Under the pieces are notes generated by a model. The model did not search any database. It was not told where the DNA came from and was given only the letters and a program-made list of their open reading frames with translations. Source: Hygrophila difformis (taxonomy: Eukaryota; Streptophyta; Magnoliopsida; Lamiales; Acanthaceae). From it: a stretch of 64,000 nucleotides of DNA. The first letter of the stretch is position 1; every line of letters starts with the position of its first letter. The stretch covers positions 41,917,730 through 41,981,729 of the forward strand of contig JAOANR010000009.1 of the NCBI GenBank assembly GCA_030278955.1. The letters run 5' to 3'. Of the stretch, positions 22,179 through 33,186 are shown piece after piece. A program made the position numbers and the translations under genes.

Positions 22179-23127
22179 TTCATGTTTCATGTCTTTTTAT
22201 GAAATGTAATATATATAACCTATATAAAAACATATATACATTTAAAATGTGGAAATTTAAAACTAAATTAAAATATAAAATAAAAATTAAAATTATATTA
22301 ATTTAAAAAAATAATTAAATTATAAACTGTTAAATGGTTGAAATAAATAATTAAATTAATTTAATTAAATTAATTTATATATTAATTAAATATATAAATA
22401 TATTAATTAAATAAATAATAACAAAAAAATAAATAATATTAATTAATTATAATTATATAAATAATTAAATTATAAAATAAATAATTAATTAATTGGTTGA
22501 AATAAATAATAATTAAATTATAAAATAATTAATGCTCAAATAAAGGAATAATTAAATTTTAAAAATAATTAAAGAAACATTTATTAAAAATAAAAAATAA
22601 ATAATTAAAAATGAAAAAAAATTTAGCGACCGACATTTTCGGTCGGTAATGCGGTCGGTAGATTAAATTATTTTTTAAAAAATAATAAAACTTTTAAAAA
22701 ATTAAAAAAAAAATTGAAAAAACTTTACCGACCGCAAATGCGGTCGGTAATTCGGTCGGTGATACCGACCGAATTAAGTGTGGTCGGTGCAGTGGTCGTC
22801 CGGAAACCGTGTCCACCATAACGGCTATAAATTACCGACCGCATGTTGCGGTCGGCCCTGCGGTCGGTAAATCCGACCCGCATCATGTCGGTCGGTAATT
22901 TCGGTCGGTAAAACATAATTTTCTTGTAGTGTTATGCACAAAAGAAGAGGGGTTGTTATGCAAAAATGGAGAGAGGAGGGAAATGGGGAGGTTTTTTTTG
23001 TTGTGGGAAGGAACGGGACCTGGAGTCCGGCAAGAAAAGACAAGAATTTTAGTACTGCGGGACTTCTGGTCCCAGGACTTTCCAACTGCTTAGGCGCGGG
23101 CCCCACTCCACTTTTAATTCAATACCA

Positions 23128-23420
23128 GTTCGAATTCTTCTCTGTTCGAATTAATTCGAACTGGGTTCGAATTAATTCGAACTTCTACACTTCGAATTGC
23201 TTCTCATTTTTGCTTCTCTTCCAATTTGGTCTCTTTTCTCTCCTAATTCGAATTAATTCGAATTGCACCCAATAATTCGAATTGCACTCATTAATTCGAA
23301 TTGCTTTCTTCTTCTTTTTCTTTTCTCTTCTCTCTTCTCTTCCAATTCGAATTAATTCGCACCACTCTCATTAATTCGCACCACTCTCATTCCTCCCAAT
23401 TCGAATTAATTCGCACCACT
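23128..23420. repeat. Array of palindromic AATTCGAATT blocks (right)
   Basis: TTCGAATTAATTCGAA and near variants occur at about 23146, 23167, 23248, 23345 and 23400, inside a pyrimidine-rich stretch. This mirrors the array at 20230-20725 and indicates that the CACTA element jumped into a larger repeat containing both arrays. Confidence 0.8.
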
Positions 23421-24868
23421 CTCTCTTTTTTCTCGAACTGCTCTTCTTCTTTTCTTCTCCCATTTTCTCTCTCCCTTCTCTTTCTCTTTCTTTCCTTCTC
23501 CTCCATTTTCGTCTACAGGCTTCTGTTCTTCCCCCATTTTCTTTTTTCTCATTTCAAATGGGTTTCCTCTTTCTTCATTCTTCTTTGTCTCGTTCTTTCT
23601 CTTTCGTTTTTCTCGTCAGTATTCTTTCTTCTTTCTTCTTCCTCGACAGGCGACAGCTTCTTCCTCCTCTTGCTTTCTTCTTCTTGTGTTCCTTCTCAAC
23701 CATTTTTCTTTGTTGCTTCATTTCACCAAATCAGTGGTGGTGGAAGCAATGGCCGGCGTTGGAAAGTGACCGGAGGTGCTGTCGGAGTTGGTGTGTGCGG
23801 CGGGAGGCCTGAGATGTTGGCAGTGGCGGCAGGAGCTTGGGGCTGTGACTGTGGTGGTGGCGCGATCGGATTTTGGTGGACGAAGGGGGTTGTTGGCGTG
23901 AGACGCGGTGGCGGAGGAGCGGCGGCGCTCGGTTGGAGGGGTGAAGATGGGGGTTGAGGTTGAAATGGAGATGGATGGTGGTGGAAATGGAGGCGGCGGC
24001 TGGGCTCTCGGATGAAATGGTGGCCGGAGTTGGAACTGTGGAGGTGGTGACTGGAGGTTGATGGTGGTTGATGGCCGGACTGTGGTGGTTGATTGGAATG
24101 GGGATGGAGGAAATGAGGGTGTGATGGTGGCGGTGTGAGGTTGAGGGGTGGCCGGAGGCGGCGGGAATGGAGGGAGGTGGAGTGGCCGGAAAGATGAGGG
24201 GGGAGATGGAGACAGGGGCGGAGTGGCCGGAGTTGGTGGAGATGAGAGTGCTGCTGGATTGGTGAGGTGGAGAAGACGATGATGGTGATGGAACTTCTGG
24301 AAAGGAGGTTGCAGGACCGGAGGGATTCCGGGCTGGTGCTTGCCGGAGAAGACGACCGGAAAATTTTGGTGTTTTCTTTCTTTGTCATTTATTGTGGAGC
24401 TTGGCCGGAAACTGGTGATTGGTGGCGACGAGGATGGTAGCGGCGACGAGGAGCTTCTTGTTTGCTGGACAGAGATGGGTGGTGGCCAAAACGGTTGATC
24501 GGACATGGAGGATGGTGACGACGGCAAGCTGCTGTTTTCAATTTTGGGGAAGAAGGCTATCACGTGAGTCATCACGTGAGTTGCAAATCCCATTGTAAAA
24601 TTATTGTAGTCCACCTGTACATCAATTCCGAATTTGTGGTTAATTTCCTTTTTTTTTTGTTTTTATTTATTTATTTATTTGATATAAACAAAATAGATAC
24701 TAGCATATAAATATAAAAAGTAAATATAGATATATTTTCCAATTGATTATTTGGCTTGTGTTCCATTTAATGGACATGTGTTCCACCAAACAAATACCAC
24801 CAAACCATAATAATCAAGTGTGGGATTTTTAATACTTTTATCATGTTTTTGGATTTTTTAACACAATT
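23421..24868. other. Strand-skewed low-complexity sequence, no gene
   Basis: A pyrimidine-rich stretch (23430-23710) passes into a GGTGG/GGCCGG-rich stretch (23725-24540). The minus strand therefore shows long Pro/Ser/His-rich open frames (298 and 221 codons in two overlapping frames), which is the signature of composition, not of a protein. Similar sequence occurs in the E2 LTR (10975-11345), so this is probably LTR leader DNA. 24615-24868 is AT-rich with nothing recognised. Confidence 0.6.
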
Positions 24869-25849
24869 TTAATAAAATAACAATATTTTTGTGTTTTTCA
24901 ATACCAACTTATTATTTATACAAACTTGCAAATATCTGTCAAATTCAACTGCTTTCTTATTTAAATAAGACCGGAATGCGATCAAATGCCCATGTTTAGA
25001 CACGGAAATAGATTGAAAATAATGGTCAATTTTGGCCATTATCAACGCCGCATCCACCACATGTTTATAATTGGGGTGCATGGCCCATGCGAGCTCCCAA
25101 CGAAAAGGCCTCTCCCCGGCCGCTCCAAAAGGTTGATAACACTTCATGAGCAAGGCGTTATGATCTGACACCCATCTTGGAAGGACCTCTACTAATGACC
25201 GCGGGAAGATCGAGTTCCAAGCCACGTTCGCCACCGCCCTGTCGAGGCGCTTCCTTGCCAAGGGGCCTCCCGAATTATTTCTTTGCCAAGTAAAGGCCTC
25301 ACCAATAGTATGTATGGTACGAAGCCCACAATCATCCAATATATCCCGAAATAGGCTGCATCGGCATGGGTCATGGGCAAATCCACTCGATTCCGACATA
25401 TGTAGGACATCATTCCAATCCCCTATGGCCAGCCAGGGGCCAGGCACAAGGGAGCTAATATATCGCATGTCATTCCAGTCCGTATTCCGTCCATTCGCAC
25501 AAGGATCGGCATAGACCGCTGAGAGGTGCCAAGTAACCGAACCGCAGGAGATAGAAATAGTGATAATCTGTCGCATAACACAAGTAATAGAGAAAACAAC
25601 CTGTTGGCCAATCCGTTGGAGAATCCAAATACCCCCAGCTTGTCCAACACTTTCAATCACATGAATTGCCTCATAGTTCCATCTGTACAATTGAACCCGA
25701 AGACGATCAAACGGTCCGCGAGGTTCCATAATGATTAGAACAGAAGGTCTGGACGTACGTAATACATCCGTTAAGTGGCGATGAGTGTTTACATGCATGG
25801 CGCCACGAATATTCCATGCAAGAACTGAAAAATCGTAGAACTCAATCAT
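24869..25849 (-). pseudogene. L1-like LINE ORF2, endonuclease part
   Basis: The frame begins MIEFYDFSVLAWNIRG and encodes an apurinic-type endonuclease domain. Visible catalytic-type motifs are WNIRG near residue 13, MEPRG with the acidic residue, YADP, GDWND (about residue 143) and the terminal SDH in WVSDHNALL (about residue 228). It continues to PFRWELAWAMHPNYKHVVDA. Beyond about 25050, towards 24869, the peptide no longer resembles a LINE and probably belongs to the inserted repeats. The start ATG overlaps the ORF1 stop as ATGA (25849-25846), a start-stop overlap that suggests coupled translation. The matching RT half is at 13368-15151 in the same orientation. Confidence 0.9.
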
Positions 25850-27268
25850 TGGGAACTATCGTGGACAGGATCTCCCGATTCATTCCCTACCTGATCATCT
25901 TGCAAATCATTCCCGTCCCGCCCCAAAGTAAGAAAGGAGTTATGCTGAGGTGGGCTAGGGTTTGGAGCCGCGGTCGCTGTCTTCGAAGGTTGGCCCATCT
26001 CCAAGGTACGACGCTGCCGCTTTCCCTTGGTCTTCCGTTCAACAACAGTAAATGCATCCTCCTGCAAGGGAGGGCTTGAGACAACCAGTTCCTTACCCTT
26101 ATTTCCCACATGCAGTGGAGCAGCAGGCGTAGGAGCCCGTCCTTGGCGGTTCGTCCTGTCCTGTAGGGGCGACTTGCCCGGATTGTTCGAAGGGTTACGT
26201 CGAGATGTTCGGGGTGGCCGGGAGACCATAATCCACTCCCCATGAGTTACCAAAGGTTGGTTGGCTAAACATGGAATGTCCCCAATCCTAGGGATATTCG
26301 GTTCACAATTTTCCTTTTCTGATCCTGGAGTATCTTTCCCCGAGGGTAGGCAATCCTCCCCCACAATCGAGATCCCCCCTTCTTCTCCAACCGCAACAGC
26401 CTGTCCATCCTCTTCCATCGCAACCGTTGATGGACATGCCGCAGGGGGAACCGCCGATGATGTGTTCTCCGGCCGGTCATGGTGTTGGCACTAACCAAGA
26501 TCGAATCTGAATCTCCCGCAAGAAGTGCAGATATGGTGGAGGCCCTCATACGCAACATTCTGCCATTCATCATTTACCATAACCCTATCGATAACTGGCT
26601 TGCTCAAGTCAATGGTCACGCACACACGAGCAAAACGGGCGCGGTTCAAGTCTTTGGAATTAATGTCAACACGAATTGGTCTTCCCACCATAGAAGCTAT
26701 AAAGAAGTAACATCTCTTCCTCATATAGAATTGGATCACGGCCAGGAAACCGGATCCAAACTGAGGTTTTAGTAATCTTCCCGGCCGTGGCATGAGTACC
26801 CTTCGACCACGGGGCAACGGCCAGATGATGGCCAAAGATCGACCACGGCCCATCATAAAGAGCATGCCGAAGATCTTCCTCGGATGTGAACTTAACAAGA
26901 AAGTAACCCTTGTCGCTATCCACCACCCTAAAGTGGCTTTTAGGTTTCCATAGTGCAGTAAGGCGGTCTTGCATGATTGCGAAACTAACTCGCTTCCCGA
27001 GAATACGCACCACGAGCGCATCAGTGAAGGGATCACTAAGACGATCGATCGCAGCTTTGTGTATGTGGATCCGAGGCAGCAACAGGTTGTCATCAACGTT
27101 ATCAAAAGAAACAAACTCACTCAGAGGGACATTCATGGTGGCCGGAGACGTTGCAGTGGGGGGACGGGGAAGGGCAATATCACAGAAGAGTGGCTTGGGA
27201 GTGGGCGACCCCGGATCCGGAAGGGCCGGAGGCGGGGGCTGGATGGAAGGGGGTGAGGAGGAGGACAT
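25846..27268 (-). pseudogene. L1-like LINE ORF1 (DUF4283 and zinc-knuckle type), frameshifted
   Basis: Three frames give one protein. 27268-26666 has a Pro-rich start MSSSSPPS and the DUF4283-like core (VVRILGKRVSF, ALWKPK, DKGYFLVKFTSEEDLRHALYDGPWSIFGHHL, SVWIRFPG). A second frame, about 26700-26491, continues with GRPIRVDI, RARFARVCVTIDLSKPV and YEGLHHICTSCGR, the start of the plant-LINE zinc knuckle, which is broken after CTSCGR. A third frame, 26418-25846, supplies the basic, Pro-rich tail ending at the TGA that overlaps ORF2. By family this is an RNA-binding protein for the LINE particle. At least two frameshifts make it non-functional. Confidence 0.85.
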
Positions 27269-29215
27269 TCTCAGAGAGAAAATCCTAGGAGGAGGGAAAC
27301 TGGATTCTACTTTTGTTGTGTTCCTTCTAAAGCAATTTTTTAATGTGCTTTACATTAATTCAATTTCTATATTACAGAATATATTATCTCAGATAAATTA
27401 TTATTCACACTGTTAATTGTTTTTGTATGGATGCTTGTATGTTTTCTACTATATAATTGCAAATATGTACAATTTATCTAATATTGTAGACAAAACGGTG
27501 TGTTGGGAGTTACACAGAAGATCATGTTGTCGGTTTCTTCTAAGATATAAATAATATTCATAGCTGAGTTAGTTGGGGACATAACTATTGGTTTAAGTTG
27601 TACTGCAAGTAAATAGTTTATATTTATAATTAGTTTGCAGTAATGTGCTTCGTCGCATTGAATGGATCACAATTGAGATTTAGTTATTGACATAAGAAGA
27701 ATCAAGATCTCAATGACTCTGGTTAATTCTTAACCCTATTAGAGATAAATTATCCACATAAAATATTTGTTGATCGCTTTGATTTACCATAAGTGAAAGT
27801 GATAGTTAATTCAATATGCTTCGTATTTTGGACGATAACATAATTTGCATGGCATCGATGTATTGTCACTAGGGCACCATATGACGTTCCCTTTAAGGAA
27901 CCCAATAAAGATTGTTGTACAAACCCTACAAGTGTATTTAATCCGTACAATGATGAACTTTGAGTGGTACTACTTAAGGATAAAAAAGAAATTAATTAAT
28001 TAAAATGGTCAGAAACTTTGATTATTTAATGGTGTTCGATAACTTAAATATGAGGAATAAAATGAACTAATAGAAGTTTATATTAAATCTAGATCAAGTC
28101 GGGAGTGAATCAATCTGGTTTCTGGAATGGCATAACAATTGCCAGCAGGTGCAGACAGCGCTAAAAATGATGTGTAGCCCTTTGTAAAGTGATGTATAAG
28201 CCTTATAAAGTGATGTATAGACGATAGTTTATTTTTTTATTAGTTTTTTTTTCATAACCTTCATCCATAACTTTTTTGTACTCACACATCATTTTATATA
28301 CACATACCCATCACTTTTGAATGTGTCAGTACCTACAGGCCGCCAGCACCCAAACGATTTCCAGAATTAATTAATGTTTTACAGGCCAAATTATGTTATG
28401 ACTTCAACTTAAGAATTTGGGCCTGTAAAGGAGCCCAGACCTGATACTTTCTATCGGATCCCTAGTCTGGCCCAATGACGAACTATAAGACTACATAATT
28501 AGGCCTTTCCACAACATCCAAGACAAACACAATTCACATCACATTGTGAGTGAGAGGGGGCGCCAAGGGGGAAGAAATGGATCTTATTTTTCACTGTTAG
28601 ATAAATCTACATCCATCCGATGTTCGTGTGGGTTGGGAATAGTCCAGAAGAATCCTAGTACTAAATCCATTTGTGTGCAGCAAGAAGTAACGTGCGCTTG
28701 GAGTTTGTTCATGGTTGTGTTTGTAACTTTTCACGGACATAGACGAAAAGAACAAAGTTTCCAATCATACGCTATTGCAGATCTACGTTGGAAAAGATAT
28801 GTTTTTCCTCACCATGCTTTTAGAGGCATGCTTAGGATAATTAATACCATGTATATATGTGTTGGCATCCAATAACGATTCGTAAACACGAATTGCCTTC
28901 GCAGGCGTGTTCCATCAATGGGACCAACAATTGCATCAGATAAATAACGTTTTAGAGAAGCACTTGCTCATGAGGATGGACCCATAGCCGGCGTGTTCCA
29001 GATAAACCAAAGAGATGTCCACACCTTCATCGATGTAAGATCTCAAACACTTGCTAAACAGATTTTTAGCATAGATATAGATTGGGAAATAGTTTGAGTT
29101 TTTTCTATCACGTTTTTTTTTCCCTGCGGAGCATAAAGTAATTTGTCCATTTATACACTCACGACACTTTACTTTTATAACTTAAAAGAAACTGTGTAAA
29201 GCCAAAAGATATCAT
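27269..29215. other. Unassigned intergenic sequence
   Basis: Sequence upstream of the LINE and of the MAKR-like gene. No domain-bearing frame was recognised. A 109-codon plus-strand frame at 28546-28875 has no recognisable similarity and ordinary composition, and is not called. A region rich in GTGATGTATA/ACATCATTTTATA at about 28170-28320 may be a small decayed repeat. Confidence 0.5.
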
Positions 29216-29224
29216 CCATGTCCT

Positions 29225-29232
29225 TATATAAA
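29225..29232 (+). promoter_or_regulatory. TATA box of the MAKR-like gene
   Basis: TATATAAA lies 94 bp before the chosen ATG at 29326, which gives a plausible start of transcription near 29255-29260. It also excludes the upstream in-frame ATG at 29218 as the translation start. Confidence 0.6.
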
Positions 29233-29325
29233 GGAGATCACACATGCATCATTCTTCATTATATTGTCATAAGCTTTTCTCTTCCTCAACACCTATCTCT
29301 CCATCTTCCCACATTTACCCACAAA

Positions 29326-30202
29326 ATGTCAACAAATATTCTTACATCTTTTGACACATCAAATGAAGACTACATAGACATAGTCTTAAACACTTATTCA
29401 CCCTCACACATCCCATGTTGTTGCATGTCTCCTCGTTTCTCCACCAATGGTATTGAGTTTGAGTTCCGAGCCCCCCTCGATCCCATTCCAGAAGAGCCAA
29501 ATCTTATCCCAGCCGATGACCTCTTTCAAAAGGGCAAACTCCACCCACTTTGCTTCCGCGAAACGTGCCTAAACACCGTTCATGGCCCTCTGGAAATCAA
29601 GGACCGTGTGATTGAGGATAACAAGGATCTTTACTACTCAGTCACCTTTGTAACTTGCGCCAAGGACCAACTATTTGATGATGTCCTGCCCCCTCCTGAT
29701 GATGATGAATGCTTCTTTGAATTGTCTGCTCAAGAGTTAAATAGCTTCATCGGCGGTAAGAGGCCTTCGAGTAAGAATATTATATCATGGATGAACAAGG
29801 TGAAGGTTGTTCTTGGCTGTGGCATGAGAACTTCAATAAGGGCTTATTTGAAATCCTTATTCATCTGTTTTGATGAATCCTGCGATGTGAAGAACCGGGT
29901 TATCTCAGTTCGATCATTAGCTTCTTTAATGAACAGAGAAGTTGAGAAAGATCGGGCCGACGGATGTCACGAGGTGTTTTTCAAGTTTGACTAAACGATG
30001 TTCATCCACCCCCAGTTCTTGTTCTTCCAGTTCCTTTTCATCATGTAATTTCAATGACATGTCAAGAATTTTCAGCAGCGACGAGGAAGAAGAGGATGGT
30101 GAAATGGAGGGTTCTGTTGATGCAGCCGTTGCTTATTGCAAGAAGTCTATGAGGATTTTGAGTTCAAATTTGGGCAAAGATTTTGAGGATATGTTTGCTT
30201 GA
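29326..30202 (+). pseudogene. Membrane-associated kinase regulator (BKI1/MAKR-like), +1 frameshift before the C-terminus
   Basis: From ATG 29326 the first frame gives 222 residues. It has the family signatures in order: SNEDYIDI (residues 12-19), EFEFRAP (44-50), PADDLFQKGKLHPL (about 62-75) and SIRAYLKSLF (about 172-181), and ends at 29994. A frame shifted by one carries the rest to 30202: TRCFSSLTKRCSS, a Ser-rich run, an acidic run and VDAAVAYCKKS, which matches the conserved IQGAIAHCK-like C-terminal motif that binds receptor kinases in BKI1. MAKR genes are usually single-exon, so a one-base indel between about 29940 and 29985 best explains the break. Family members sit at the plasma membrane and restrain receptor-kinase signalling. 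Loss of the C-terminal motif should abolish kinase binding, unless the shift is a sequencing error. Confidence 0.82.
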
Positions 30203-30457
30203 TCAATGAGTTGGTTGAGTATGTTCGTTCCATGTATGTAGTTTTAGATAATTAATAATGCTATTAAAAATAATTTATTAATTGAAGATTTTATACTGCT
30301 AAACTAATTTTGTTGTTTGTCATGGGACAAATACTCGTATTGTTTTCTATATTTTCCACAATTTATATTTTCTTTTGTTCTCAATTGAAATTTAGAAATA
30401 ATTCCCATTTTTTCATTTGGGTGGGGTGGGTGCGATGGATTCAATTCACGGTGTTAC

Positions 30458-30604
30458 CACTACAAAAATTTTGGGGGAATGTGACGAAAGGATTTTGTCC
30501 CCTTGTTTGTCGCCTAGCATACTAGGCGACAAATAAACTGACGAAATCCATCAGGCGACAACTTCAATAAAATTGTGTCGCCTTCCTGTGAATTTGTTGT
30601 AGTG
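30458..30604. mobile_element. 147-bp CACTA-type MITE, copy 1
   Basis: Ends CACTACAAAAATTT and AATTTGTTGTAGTG are inverted repeats, and the element is flanked by TAC on both sides (30455-30457, 30605-30607), a 3-bp duplication typical of CACTA. The centre has the palindrome TGTCGCCTAG and CTAGGCGACA. It lies about 250 bp downstream of the MAKR-like gene. Confidence 0.9.
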
Positions 30605-30689
30605 TACACATTATTCTTCGGGACCTATCAATAAGCAAATATGGTGATGAATTAATTAAATGAAGCTCATTTGCTTAGTTTAATATATC

Positions 30690-31498
30690 ATATACTCATC
30701 TGTCCTATTTAATTTAACTTGTCATGTTTGATTTCTTTACATAATTCAATACATTTTTTCAATCGTTAATATCTCAAAATATGTATAGAAAATTTATCTA
30801 AAACATAGTATATTTTAAAACTACATCATCATCATCATACAATTCTAACAATACCCAATTCAATTAGTTTTCTTAAATATATATTTACATTAAAATTGAA
30901 TCAATGTTAAATAATAAATAGTGCAACAAAGTCAATGACAAGATGAATGTTCGCGCCACCGGCTGGTGGCGCCATCTGCCATGCCCGGCATCCACAACCA
31001 GTGCCTCTCCCTCTCGTCACCACAAATATATAAATCAATAAATTGGAGGAAGAAGAAAGAATGAAGAAGCGACCATTACCAGAATTACTCCTACTCTTCC
31101 TCAAGCTCAAGATGGCATCCCCATCTCCTCCCCAAACTCGCCAATTTGAGCTTATTCCAAGGGAAGATCCCTAATTTCTTCTCTAAAAGGGGGGCGACGG
31201 GAATGATAATGAGATGCTCAATCTTCCCCAAATATGATATGTATATTGGGTGTGAGCTTGGGTTATGCTATTAGGCCAAATTCTTATTTCTCATACGATT
31301 GATTATTGAATTGGGTTCTTTCTTAAATATGGGTTAAGCTCTAATTTCATTCTCTCACAATTATCTTTTCTCTCATAATTATCTTTTGAGCTTCAAATAA
31401 TTTACCCATATATATATTAATAATTTATGGAAGCCCAAATTATTTAACTAATCGAAACTAAATAGATTATTTATGAATTAATTAATTTGGACGTTACA
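30690..31498 (+). repeat. Probable LTR remnant ending at a tRNA-Met-type primer site
   Basis: The sequence ends ACGTTACA at 31498 and is followed at 31501 by TGGTATCAG, the first nine bases of the usual primer site. The 5' end of this LTR was not located, so the left boundary is a guess. After the primer site come 31510-31870 and a purine run GTGAGAGGGGATGTTACA at 31868-31885, which could be a polypurine tract plus LTR start of a very short element. Confidence 0.4.
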
Positions 31499-31551
31499 TT
31501 TGGTATCAGTTTCAGGGCCGAAATCCTCCATGTTGTGCATTCTACTTGCCT

Positions 31552-31698
31552 CACGACAAGAAATTCGCGGCGAGATGAAGAATTTTGCGACGAAATTTTA
31601 TTGAAGTCGTCGCCTGGCGGATTTTGTTGCCTTGTTCATTGCCTAGAGTGCTAGGCGACGAAATCCTTTCATCACCTACCCGCGAAATTCCTCTAGTG
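31552..31698. mobile_element. 147-bp CACTA-type MITE, copy 2
   Basis: Ends CACGACAAGAAATTCGCGG and CCGCGAAATTCCTCTAGTG are imperfect inverted repeats, flanked by CCT on both sides (31549-31551, 31699-31701). It has the same length and the same internal words as copy 1 (GCCTAG, CTAGGCGAC, GACGAAAT), so the two belong to one family. Confidence 0.88.
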
Positions 31699-31948
31699 CC
31701 TTACACTCATTGCGGTGTATAAGCGAGGTATTTGTGATTGACTAAAAGCACCAAGTCGAATTCGACTCATTTTACACTAAACACGGTTTTCCTGGCAGCC
31801 CGGGCTACGTTGCTTGTAGCACCGCGCCTGCTCTTCCGCACTTCGGCTCCCGGTACGATCCCTCGGTGTGAGAGGGGATGTTACATTCCGTGCATAGAAG
31901 ATGCAATCCTGCGTATGATACAGTAATTTAACCATCATTGACCATCAT

Positions 31949-32803
31949 CAGAGCCGTCTCATAAGGGCAGCAAGTGGAGCACTTGCTCCAGGCCCCCAAA
32001 TTTCAGGGCCCCACTTTTTTTCCTTTTATTTCTAAAAGAAATAATTAATATTTTTTCTAATCAATTATAATTTCTCTTTTTCTAGTTTATTTCAGTTTCG
32101 CTCTTCATCTTTTGCCAAAATCTCAAGAGCATAAAATTTTTCAGTAATTTATATTTGTTTCTAAAGATAAAGTCATTAAAATATTTTTTAGATTTATATT
32201 TTTTATTTGTATTCAAAATATTTACTATGAAGGGGATGAGGACTTAGTTCAAGAGCTTATGTCCCTTGACTTCCAACGGAAGGTTGGAGGTTTGATTCCT
32301 CACCGATCCCCTATCCACCCCCTTTATTCCCTTTGTAATTTGTGTGGCATGGGCTTTCATCACCCCTTTCCTAACCTATATAAGTTGTTCAGCAAAAAAA
32401 AATTATTTAGTATGATTTATAAATATTTAGTATGATTTATTTCTATTACTTGGGATTAGTTAATTAATACTTCATTTGTCACAACATAAATGTTTCAGTT
32501 GACTTCTTCACACAATTCAATCATTTTTTTTTAATAATTACTATATTAAAATATGTATAAGTAAAATTTATGTAAATATATATTCTAACACTATAAGAGT
32601 AATGAACCTAACAAGATCGAACTCAAATATTTTTTTGCAATTATATACTTACAATAAATTGAGCAAAGTTGAGCAATGAACAATGTTAAAAAGTCAAACA
32701 AGACAAGTAGCTAGGACGGAGGGAGTATTAAATAATTTATTTTTATTACTATGTGAAGCCCAATTAAAATAGTCGCTCAGGGCCCCCAAATAGTTCGAGA
32801 CGG
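31949..32803. mobile_element. hAT-like element, 855 bp
   Basis: Ends CAGAGCCGTCTC and GAGACGG form short inverted repeats and are flanked by ACCATCAT and TCCATCAT, an 8-bp duplication with one mismatch, as expected for hAT. GGGCCCCC-type words lie near both ends. No transposase is present. A Stowaway-like MITE is nested at 32470-32725. Confidence 0.75.
32470..32725. mobile_element. Stowaway-like MITE nested in the hAT-like element
   Basis: The right end GGACGGAGGGAG and a degenerate left end CTTCATTTGTC are flanked by TA on each side. The interior words TTGAGCAAAG/GTTGAGCAATGAACAATG resemble the Stowaway copies at 41.8-43.6 kb, though more diverged. Confidence 0.7.
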
Positions 32804-33186
32804 TCCATCATCTTCTCTATCACATGCTTCTCCAAATTCAATGCGATACAAACACATCTATATTTCGCCGCGAAGCCGACAATGTGCATGAGTCATACTT
32901 GATAACGTCGCCCAAGCTAGAAGCAAGCGTCCATAGAATATCTTCTCTGTACCGATGGATAGAAAATCCATTCAAACAAGTTCATACAATGTTTTGTTAA
33001 TCTAAGTGGTAATAAGATCAAACTCCCGCATCCACGGCATCACAACCAGATACTGATCCAACAGCATCCAAGGCCCACCATTCACTGCCAATTCCCTATC
33101 CGCCATCAAATTTAACAATGAAACATACATGACCAACGTCAATCACATCTATTCCCTCCTGAAGTTTCCACATATGCATAAGTCTA
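32804..33186. other. Unassigned sequence
   Basis: No gene or clear repeat was recognised between the hAT-like element and the Tat-like LTR. Confidence 0.5.

Larger units (their letters stand above)
21645..22931. mobile_element. Non-autonomous CACTA (En/Spm) element, 1287 bp
   Basis: The left end CACTACAAGAAAA and right end TTTTCTTGTAGTG are inverted repeats flanked by a perfect 3-bp duplication TTA (21642-21644 and 22932-22934). Subterminal regions are dense in ACCGACCGC/GCGGTCGGT, often as local palindromes, on both sides (21664-21955 and 22623-22912), which is the usual transposase-binding architecture of CACTA elements. The core (22190-22620) is extremely AT-rich and no transposase is encoded, so mobility would depend on an autonomous relative. 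Two tRNA-like modules lie between the left subterminal array and the core. Confidence 0.95.

Noticed and set aside
23718..24614. 298-codon Pro/Ser/His-rich frame
   Set aside because: Overlapping long frames in other registers and strong strand skew show it is a compositional artefact.
15147..25055. CATCC as a 5-bp target duplication around the DNA splitting the LINE
   Set aside because: The inserted sequence does not have TG...CA ends, and the left CATCC is part of a longer match to an internal motif of that insert, so the pentamer may be chance.
28546..28875. 109-codon plus-strand frame
   Set aside because: No recognisable similarity, no promoter or splice context, and the length is expected by chance.
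29218..29325. Upstream in-frame ATG for the MAKR-like gene
   Set aside because: It precedes the TATA box and adds a hydrophobic stretch not seen in the family; the ATG at 29326 is followed at once by the conserved N-terminus.
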